NCBI GenBank assembly: GCA_964247055.1
Contig: OZ176050.1
Coordinates: 1,736,001-1,800,000, forward strand
DNA length: 64,000 bases
Direction: 5' to 3'
From: Paragordius varius
Lineage: Eukaryota > Nematomorpha
Within the stretch, counting starts at the first letter, position 1. Each line of letters opens with the position of its first letter. This document shows positions 51,736-62,600 of the stretch, piece after piece. Made by a program: the position numbers and the translations under genes. The notes beneath the pieces are model-generated. The model was not told where the DNA came from. It saw only the letters and a program-made list of their open reading frames with translations, and ran no database searches.

Positions 51736-53057
51736 AACCAGTCGTATCAATAAATCGCATCAATACTCAAGTTAAACTTTGTCCTTGAAAATCGGATATT
51801 GGTCACCGGTGAACAAAATTATTTTTTATACATTCTCTTAGTAGGACTACATCAAAATATAGAGATAGTTTGGCAAACTCTTTCATATCCGATTTTTACA
51901 ATGATACTTTAAAAATTAATGTATAAAACTAGTCGCATCAATACTCAAGTTAAACTTTGTCCTTAAAAATCGAATATTGGTCACCGGTGAACAAAATTAT
52001 TATTTATACATTCTCTTAGCAAGACTACATCAAAATATAGAGATAATTTGACAAATTCTTTCATATCCGATTTTTACAACGATATTTAAAAATTAATGTA
52101 TAAAACTAGTCGTATCAATAAATCGCATCAATACTCAAGTTAAACTTTGTGCTTAAAAATCGGATATTGGTCACCGGTGAACAAAATTATTTTTTATACA
52201 TTCTCTTAGTAGGACTACATAAAAATATAGAGATAGTTTGAACTTTTTCATAATCGATTTTTACAACGATACTTTAAAAATTAATGTATAAAAGTAGTCG
52301 CATCAATACTCAAGTCAAATTTTGTCCTTAAAAATGGGATATTGGTCACCGGTGAACAAAATTATTTTTTATACATTCTCTTAGTAAGACTACATTAAAA
52401 TATAGAAATAGTTTGACAAACTCTTTCATATCCGATTTTTACAACGATACTTTAAAAATTATGGTATTAAACCAGTCGCATCAATACTCAAGTTAAACTT
52501 TGTCCTTTAAAATCGGATATTGGTCACCGGTGAACAAAACTATTTTTTATACATTCTCTTAGTAAGACTACATCAAAATATAGAGATAATTTGACAAATT
52601 CTTTCATATCCGATTTTTACAACGATATTTAAAAATTAATGTATAAAACTAGTCGTATCAATAAATCGCATCAATACTCAAGTTAAACTTTGTGCTTAAA
52701 AATCGGATATTGGTCACCGGTGAACAAAATTATTTTTTATACATTCTCTTAGTAGGACTACATAAAAATATAGAGATAGTTTGAACTTTTTCATAATCGA
52801 TTTTTACAACGATACTTTAAAAATTAATGTATAAAAGTAGTCGCATCAATACTCAAGTCAAATTTTGTCCTTAAAAATGGGATATTGGTCACCGGTGAAC
52901 AAAATTATTTTTTATACATTCTCTTAGTAAGACTACATTAAAATATAGAAATAGTTTGACAAACTCTTTCATATCCGATTTTTACAACGATACTTTAAAA
53001 ATTAATGTATAAAAGTAGTCGCATCAATACTCAAGTCAAATTTTGTCCTTAAAAATG
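51736..53057 (+). repeat. Short rearranged repeats between the two 4.17-kb copies
   Basis: This stretch is assembled from pieces of the preceding block. TCCTTGAAAATCGG at 50,501 recurs at 51,782 (offset 1,281), followed by a second ATTATTATTTATAC. The two-monomer piece with TTGTGCTTAAAAATCG, ACATAAAAATATAG and TTTGAACTTTTTC, seen at 51.24-51.34 kb, recurs at about 52.15-52.25 and 52.69-52.79 kb. Out-of-register exchange inside the block would give this pattern. Confidence 0.8.
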
Positions 53058-56000
53058 GGATATTGGTCACCGGTGAACAAAATTATTTTTTATACATTCT
53101 CTTAGCAAGACTACATCAAAATATAGAGATAGTTTGATTGACAAACTCTTTCATATCCGATTTTTACAACGATACTTTAAATGTATAAAACTAGTCGTAT
53201 AAATAAATCGCATCAATACTCAAGTTAAACTTTGTTCTTAAAAATCGGATATTGGTCACCGGTGACCAAAATTATTTTTTATACATTCTCTTAGCAAGAC
53301 TACATGAAAATATAGAGATAGTTTGACAAACTCTTTCATATCTGATTTTTTGAACGATACTTTAAAAATTAATGTATAAAAGTAGTCGCATCAATACTCA
53401 AGTCAAATTTTGTCCTTAAAAATGGGATATTGGTCACCGGTGAACAAAATTATTTTTTATACATTCTCTTAGTAAGACTACATCAAAATATAGAAATAGT
53501 TTGACAAACTCTTTCATATCCGATTTTTACAACGATACTTTAAAAATTAATGTATAAAACTAGTCGCATCAATACTCAAGTTAAACTTTGTCCTTAAAAA
53601 TCGGATATTGGTCACCGGTGAACAAAATTATTTTTTATACATTCTCTTAGCAAGACTACATCAAAATATAGAGATAGTTTGACAAACTCTTTCATATCCG
53701 AATTTTACAACGATACTTTAAAAATTAATGTATAAAACCAGTCGTATCAATAAATCGCATCAATACTCAAGTTAACCTTTGTCCTTAAAAATCCGATATT
53801 GGTCACCGGTGAACAAAATTATTTTTTATACATTCTCTTAGCAAGACTACATCAAAATATAGAGATAGTTTGATTGACAAACTCTTTTATATCCGATTTT
53901 TACAACGATACTTTAAATGTATAAAACTAGTCGTATAAATAAATCGCATCAATACTCAAGTTAAACTTTGTCCTTAAAAATCGGATATTGGTCACCGGTG
54001 AACAAAATTATTTTTTATACATTCTCTTAGCAAGACTACATCAAAATATAGAGATAGTTTGATTGACAAACTCTTTCATATCCGATTTTTACAACGATAC
54101 TTTAAAAATTAATGTATAAAAGTAGTCGCATCAATACTCAAGTCAAATTTTGTCCTTAAAAATGGGATATTGGTCACCGGTGAACAAAATTATTTTTTAT
54201 ACAATCTCTTAGTAAGACTACATTAAAATATAGAAATAGTTTGACAAACTCTTTCATATCCGATTTTTACAACGATACTTTAAAAATTAATGTATAAAAC
54301 TAGTCGCATCAATACTCAAGTTAAACTTTGTCCTTAAAAATCGAATGTTGGTCACAGGTGAACAAAATTATTTTTTATACATTCTCTTAGCAAGACTACA
54401 TCAAAATATAGAGATAGTTTGACAAACTCTTTCATATCCGATTTTTACAACGATACTTTAAAAATTAATGTATAAAACTAGTTGTATCAATAAATCGCAT
54501 CAATACTCAAGTTAAACTTTGTCCTTAATAATCGGATATTGGTCACCGGTGAACAAAACTATTTTTTATACATTCTCTTAGTAGGACTACATCAAAATAT
54601 AGAGATAGTTTGGCAAACTCTTTCATATCCGATTTTTACAACGATACTTTAAAAATTATGGTATTAAACCAGTCGCATCAATACTCAAGTTAAACTTTGT
54701 CCTTTAAAATCGGATATTGGTCACCGGTGAACAAAACTATTTTTTATACATTCTCTTAGTAAGACTACATCAAAATATAGAGATAATTTGACAAATTCTT
54801 TCATATCCGATTTTTACAACGATATTTAAAAATTAATGTATAAAACTAGTCGTATCAATAAATCGCATCAATACTCAAGTTAAACTTTGTCCTTAATAAT
54901 CGGATATTGGTCACCGGTGAACAAAACTATTTTTTATACATTCTCTTAGTAGGACTACATCAAAATATAGAGATAGTTTGGCAAACTCTTTCATATCCGA
55001 TTTTTACAACGATACTTTAAAAATTATGGTATTAAACCAGTCGCATCAATACTCAAGTTAAACTTTGTCCTTTAAAATCGGATATTGGTCACCGGTGAAC
55101 AAAACTATTTTTTATACATTCTCTTAGTAAGACTACATCAAAATATAGAGATAGTTTGACAAACTCTTTCATATCCGAATTTTACAACGATACTTTAAAA
55201 ATTAATGTATAAAACCAGTCGTATCAATAAATCGCATCAATACTCAAGTTAAACTTTGTCCTTAAAAATCCGATATTGGTCACCGGTGAACAAAATTATT
55301 TTTTATACATTCTCTTAGCAAGACTACATCAAAATATAGAGATAGTTTGATTGACAAACTCTTTTATATCCGATTTTTACAACGATACTTTAAATGTATA
55401 AAACTAGTCGTATAAATAAATCGCATCAATACTCAAGTTAAACTTTGTCCTTAAAAATCGGATATTGGTCACCGGTGAACAAAATTATTTTTTATACATT
55501 CTCTTAGCAAGACTACATCAAAATATAGAGATAGTTTGATTGACAAACTCTTTCATATCCGATTTTTACAACGATACTTTAAAAATTAATGTATAAAAGT
55601 AGTCGCATCAATACTCAAGTCAAATTTTGTCCTTAAAAATGGGATATTGGTCACCGGTGAACAAAATTATTTTTTATACAATCTCTTAGTAAGACTACAT
55701 TAAAATATAGAAATAGTTTGACAAACTCTTTCATATCCGATTTTTACAACGATACTTTAAAAATTAATGTATTAAAATAGTCGCATCAATACTCAAGTTA
55801 AACTTTGTCCTTAAAAATCGGATATTGGTCACCGGTGAACAAAATTATTTTTTATTTCTCTTAGCAAGACTACATCAAAATATAGAGATAGTTTGACAAA
55901 CTCTTTCATATCCGAATTTTACAACGATACTTTAAAAATTAATGTATAAAACTAGTCGTATCAATAAATCGCATCAATACTCAAGTTAAACTTTGTCCTT

Positions 56001-57230
56001 GAAAATCGGATATTGGTCACCGGTGAACAAAATTATTTTTTATACATTCTCTTAGTAGGACTACATCAAAATATAGAGATAGTTTGGCAAACTCTTTCAT
56101 ATCCGATTTTTACAATGATACTTTAAAAATTAATGTATAAAACTAGTCGCATCAATACTCAAGTTAAACTTTGTCCTTAAAAATCGAATATTGGTCACCG
56201 GTGAACAAAATTATTATTTATACATTCTCTTAGCAAGACTACATCAAAATATAGAGATAGTTTGACAAACTCTTTCATATCCGATTTTTACAACGATACT
56301 TTTAAAATTAATGTATAAAACTAGTTGTATCAATAAATCGCATCAATACTCAAGTTAAACTTTGTCCTTAATAATCGGATATTGGTCACCGGTGAACAAA
56401 ACTATTTTTTATGCATTCTCTTAGTAGGACTACATCAAAATATAGAGATAGTTTGGCAAACTCTTTCATATCCGATTTTTACAACGATACTTTAAAAATT
56501 ATGGTATTAAACCAGTCGCATCAATACTCAAGTTAAACTTTGTCCTTTAAAATCGGATATTGGTCACCGGTGAACAAAACTATTTTTTATACATTCTCTT
56601 AGTAAGACTACATCAAAATATAGAGATAATTTGACAAATTCTTTCATATCCGATTTTTACAACGATATTTAAAAATTAATGTATAAAACTAGTCGTATCA
56701 ATAAATCGCATCAATACTCAAGTTAAACTTTGTGCTTAAAAATCGGATATTGGTCACCGGTGAACAAAATTATTTTTTATACATTCTCTTAGTAGGACTA
56801 CATAAAAATATAGAGATAGTTTGAACTTTTTCATAATCGATTTTTACAACGATACTTTAAAAATTAATGTATAAAAGTAGTCGCATCAATACTCAAGTCA
56901 AATTTTGTCCTTAAAAATGGGATATTGGTCACCGGTGAACAAAATTATTTTTTATACATTCTCTTAGTAAGACTACATTAAAATATAGAAATAGTTTGAC
57001 AAACTCTTTCATATCCGATTTTTACAACGATACTTTAAAAATTAATGTATAAAAGTAGTCGCATCAATACTCAAGTCAAATTTTGTCCTTAAAAATGGGA
57101 TATTGGTCACCGGTGAACAAAATTATTTTTTATACATTCTCTTAGCAAGACTACATCAAAATATAGAGATAGTTTGACAAACTCTTTCATATCCGATTTT
57201 TACAACGATACTTTAAAAATTAATGTACTC
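53058..57230 (+). repeat. 4.17-kb block, second copy
   Basis: Near-identical by eye to 47,560-51,735, including rare single-base marks and small indels. Differences noticed are few: TTTTATTTCTC near 55,851 (three bases lost), CTTTTAAAATTAATG near 56,299 and CCTTTAAAATCGG near 54,702 in place of CCTTTAATATCGG. It is directly followed by a 158-bp monomer (57,224), one of only two of that class in the right third. Confidence 0.9.
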
Positions 57231-60100
57231 AAGTTAAATTTTGTCCTTAAAAATGGGATATTGGTCACCGGTGAACAAAACTATTTTTTATACATTCTCT
57301 TAGTAAGACTACATCAAAATATAGAGATAGTTTGACAAACTATTTCATATCCGATTTTTACAACGATACATTAGAAATTAATGTATAAAACTAATCGCAT
57401 CAATACTCAAATTAAACTTTGTCCTTAAAAATCGGATATTGGCCAATGGTGAACAAAATTATTTTTTATACATTCTCTTAGTAGCACTACATCAAAATAT
57501 AGAGATAGTTTGGCAAACTTTTTCATAATCGATTTTTACAACGATACTTTAAAAATTAATGTATAAAACTAGTCGCATCAATACTCAAGTTAAACTTTGT
57601 CCTTAAAAATCGGATATTGGTCACCGTTGAACAAAATTATTTTTTATACGTTCTCTTAGTAGGACTACATCAAAATATAGAGATAGTTTGGCAAACTCTT
57701 TCATATCCGATTTTTACAACGATACTTTAAAAATTAAGGTATAAAACTAGTCGCATCAATACTGAAGTTAAACTTTGTCCTTAAAAATCGGATATTGGTC
57801 ACCGGTGAACAAAATTATTTTTTATACATTCTTTTAGTAAGACTACATCAAAATATAGAGATAGTTTGACAAACTCTTTCATATCCGATTTTTACAACGA
57901 TACTTTAAAAATTAATGTATAAAACTAGTCGTATCAATAAATCGCATCAATACTCAAGTTAAACTTTGTCCTTAAAAATCGGATATTGGTCACCGGTGAA
58001 CAAAATTATTTTTTATACATTCTCTTAGTAGGACTACATCAAAATATAGAGATAGTTTGGCAAACTCTTTCTTATCCGATTTTTACAACGATACTTTAAA
58101 AATTATGGAATTAAACCAGTCGCATCAATACTCAAGTTAAACTTTGTAATTAAAAATCGTATTGGTCACCGGTGAACAAAACTATTTTTTATACATTCTC
58201 TTAGTAAGACTACATCAAAATATAGAGATAGTTTGACAAACTGTTTCATATCCGATTTTTACAACGATACTTTAAAAATTAATGTATAAAACTAGTCGCA
58301 TCAATACTCAAGTTAAATTATGTCCTTAAAAATGGGATATTGGTCACCGGTGAACAAAACTATTTTGTATACATTCTCTTAGTAAGACTACATCAAAATA
58401 TAGAGATAGTTAGACAAACTATTTCATATCCGATTTTTACAACGATACTTTAAAAATTAATGTATAAAACTAGTCGCATCAATACGCAAGTTAAACTTTG
58501 TCCTTAAAAATTGGATATTGGTCACCGGTTAACAAAATTATTTTTTATACATTCTTTTAGTAAGACTACATCAAAATATAGATATAGTTTGACAAATTCT
58601 TTCATATCCGATTTTTACAACGATACTTTAAAAATTAATGTATTTAACTAGTCGCATCAATACTCAAGTTAAACTTTGTCCTTAAAAATCGGATATTGGT
58701 CACCGGTGAACAAAATTATTTTTTATACATTCTCTTAGCAAGACTACATCAAAATATAGAGATAGTTTGACAAACTCTTTCATATCCGATTTTTACAACG
58801 ATACTTTAAAAATTAATGTATAAAACTAGTCGTATCAATAAATCGCATCAATACTCAAGTTAAACCTTGTCCTTAAAAATCGGATATTGGTCACCGGTGA
58901 ACAAAATTATTTTTTATACATTCTCTTAGTAGGACTACATCAAAATATAGAGATAGTTTGGCAAACTCTTTCATATCCGATTTTTACAACGATACTTTAA
59001 AAATTATGGTATTAAACCAGTCGCATCAATACTCAAGTTAAACTTTGTCCTTAAAAATCGGATATTGGTCTCCGGTGAACAAAATTATTTTTTATACATT
59101 CTCTTAGTAAGACTACATCAAAATATAGAAATAGTTTGACAAATTCTATCATATCCGATTTTTACAACGATACTTTATAAATTATGGTATTAAACCAGTC
59201 GCATCATACTCAAGTTAAACTTTGTCCTTAAAAATCGGATATTGGTCACCGGTGAACAAAACTATTTTTTATACATTCTCTTGGTAAGACTACATCAAAA
59301 TATAGAGATAGTTTGACAAACTCTTTCATATCCGATTTTTACAACGATACTTTAAAAATTATGGTATTAAACCAGTCGCATTAATACTCAAGTAAAACTT
59401 TGTCCTTAAAAATCGGATATTGGTCACCGGTGAACAAAATTATTTTATATACATTCTCTTAGTAAGACTACATAAAAATATAGAGATAGTTTGACAAACT
59501 CTTTCATATCCGATTTTTACAACGATACTTTAAAAATTAATGTATTAAACTAGTCGCAACAATACTCAAGTTAAACTTTGTCCTTTAAAATCGGATATTG
59601 ATCACCGGTGAACAAAATTATTTTTTATACATTCTCTTAGTAAGACTACATCAAAATATAGAAATAGTTTGACAAACTCTTTCATATCCGATATTACAAC
59701 GATACTTTAAAAATTAATGTATTAAACTAGTCGCATCAATACTCAAGCTAAACATTGTCCTTAAAAATCGGATATTGGTCACCGGTGAACAAAACTATTT
59801 TTTTTACATTCTCTTAGTAAGACTACATCAAAATATAGAGATAGTTTGACAAACTCTTTCATATCCGATTTTTACAACGATACTTTAAAAATTATGGTAT
59901 TAAACCAGTCGCATTAATACTCAAGTATAACTTTGTCCTTAAAAATCGGATATTGGTCACCGGTGAACAAAATTATTTTATATACATTCTCTTAGTAAGA
60001 CTACATCAAAATATAGAGATAGTTTGACAAACTCTTTCATATCCGATTTTTACAACGATACTTTAAAAATTAATGTGTTAAACTAGTCGCATCAATACTC
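57230..60100 (+). repeat. ~2.9-kb block, second copy of 43.6-46.5 kb, with inserted core dimer
   Basis: Co-linear with 43,560-46,500 but contains monomers not in the first copy. At 58,490-58,640 it carries ATTGGATATTGG, GGTTAACAAAATT, ATTCTTTTAG, ATAGATATAG and GTATTTAACTAG, the signature of the second core monomer typical of 18-34 kb. Other private marks are TTTGTAATTAAAAATCGT near 58,144 and TTTTGTATACATTC near 58,362. It ends in monomers with AAGTAAAACTTTG or AAGTATAACTTTG (59,391 and 59,923). Confidence 0.78.
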
Positions 60101-61350
60101 AAATTAAACTTTGTCCTTACAAATAGTATATTGGTCACCGGTGAACAAAATTATTTTTTATACATTCTCTTAGTAGGACTACATCAAAATATAGAGATAG
60201 TTTGGCAAACTCTTTCATATCCGATTTTTACAACGATACTTTAAAAATTATGGTATTAAACCAGTCGCATCAATACTCAAGTTAAACTTTGTCCTTAAAA
60301 ATCGGATATTGGTCACCGGTGAACAAAATTATTTTTTATACATTCTCTTAGTAAGACTACATCAAAATATAGAGATAGTTTGACAAATTCATTCATATCC
60401 GATTTTTACAACAATATTTTAAAAATTATTAAAACTAGTCGCATCAATACTCAAGTTAAACTTTGTCCTTAAAAATCGGATATTGGTCACCGGTGAACAA
60501 AATTATTTTTTATACATTCTCTTAGTAAGACTACATCAAAATATAGAAATAGTTTGAAAAATTTTTTCATATCCGATTTTTACAACGATACTTTAAAAAT
60601 TAATGTATTTAACTAGTCGCATCAATACTCAAGTTAAACTTGGTCCTTAAAAATCGGATATTGGTCACCGGTGAACAAAATTATTTTTTATACATTCTCT
60701 TAGCAAGATGACATCAAAATATAGAGATAGTTTGACAAACTCCATATCCGATTTTTAGAACGATACTTTAAAAATTAATGTATAAAACTAGTCGTATCAA
60801 TAAATCGCATCAATACTCAAGTTAAACTTTGTGCTTAAAAATCGGATATTGGTCACCGGTGAACAAAATTATTTTTTATACATTCTCTTAGTAGGACTAC
60901 ATCAAAATATAGAGATAGTTTGGCAAACTCTTTCATATCCGATTTTTACAACGATACTTTAAAAATTATGGTATTAAACCAGTCGCATCAATACTCAAGT
61001 TAAACTTTGTCCTTAAAAATCGGATATTGGTCACCGGTGAACAAAATTATTTTTTATACATTCTATTAGTAAGACTACATCAAAATATAGAGATAGTTTG
61101 ACAAATTCATTCATATCCGATTTTTACAACGATATTTTAAAAATTATTAAAACTAGTCGCATCAATACTCAAGTTAAACTTTGTCCTTAAAAATCGGATA
61201 TTGGTCACCGGTGAACAAAATTATTTTTTATACATTCTCTTAGTAGGACTACATCAAAATATAGAGATAGTTTGACAAACTCTTTCATATCCGATTTTTA
61301 TAACGATACTTTAAAAATTAATGTATTAAACTAGTCGCATCAATACTCAA
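60100..61350 (+). repeat. 1,248-bp seven-monomer unit, first copy
   Basis: Repeats at exactly 1,248 bp: AAATAGTATATTGG (60,121 and 61,369), GTTTGAAAAATTTTTTC (about 60,551 and 61,799), AAGATGACATC (60,705 and 61,953), GACAAACTCCATATCCG (60,732 and 61,980), TTTTTAGAACG, and ATTCTATTAG (61,060 and 62,308). Seven monomers of 178 bp would be 1,246; the unit mixes shorter and longer monomers. The first unit begins near the GTCCTTACAAATAG monomer. Confidence 0.9.
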
Positions 61351-62600
61351 ATTAAACTTTGTCCTTACAAATAGTATATTGGTCACCGGTGAACAAAATT
61401 ATTTTTTATACATTCTCTTAGTAGGACTACATCAAAATATAGAGATAGTTTGGCAAACTCTTTCATATCCGATTTTTACAACGATACTTTAAAAATTATG
61501 GTATTAAACCAGTCGCATCAATACTCAAGTTAAACTTTGTCCTTAAAAATCGGATATTGGTCACCGGTGAACAAAATTATTTTTTATACATTCTCTTAGT
61601 AAGACTACATCAAAATATAGAGATAGTTTGACAAATTCATTCATATCCGATTTTTACAACAATATTTTAAAAATTATTAAAACTAGTCGCATCAATACTC
61701 AAGTTAAACTTTGTCCTTAAAAATCGGATATTGGTCACCGGTGAACAAAATTATTTTTTATACATTCTCTTAGTAAGACTACATCAAAATATAGAAATAG
61801 TTTGAAAAATTTTTTCATATCCGATTTTTACAACGATACTTTAAAAATTAATGTATTTAACTAGTCGCATCAATACTCAAGTTAAACTTGGTCCTTAAAA
61901 ATCGGATATTGGTCACCGGTGAACAAAATTATTTTTTATACATTCTCTTAGCAAGATGACATCAAAATATAGAGATAGTTTGACAAACTCCATATCCGAT
62001 TTTTAGAACGATACTTTAAAAATTAATGTATAAAACTAGTCGTATCAATAAATCGCATCAATACTCAAGTTAAACTTTGTGCTTAAAAATCGGATATTGG
62101 TCACCGGTGAACAAAATTATTTTTTATACATTCTCTTAGTAGGACTACATCAAAATATAGAGATAGTTTGGCAAACTCTTTCATATCCGATTTTTACAAC
62201 GATACTTTAAAAATTATGGTATTAAACCAGTCGCATCAATACTCAAGTTAAACTTTGTCCTTAAAAATCGGATATTGGTCACCGGTGAACAAAATTATTT
62301 TTTATACATTCTATTAGTAAGACTACATCAAAATATAGAGATAGTTTGACAAATTCATTCATATCCGATTTTTACAACTATATTTTAAAAATTATTAAAA
62401 CTAGTCGCATCAATACTCAAGTTAAACTTTGTCCTTAAAAATCGGATATTGGTCACCGGTGAACAAAATTATTTTTTATACATTCTCTTAGTAGGACTAC
62501 ATCAAAATATAGAGATAGTTTGACAAACTCTTTCATATCCGATTTTTATAACGATACTTTAAAAATTAATGTATTAAACTAGTCGCATCAATACTCAAGT
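61351..62600 (+). repeat. 1,248-bp seven-monomer unit, second copy
   Basis: Near-identical to 60,100-61,350, with ACAACTATATTTTAAAA near 62,376 as one visible difference. The copy ends near 62,600 where CTCAAGTTCAACTTTG replaces CTCAAATTAAACTTTG and AAATAGTATATT does not recur. Two adjacent copies with no length change make this the most regular higher-order repeat in the window. Confidence 0.9.
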
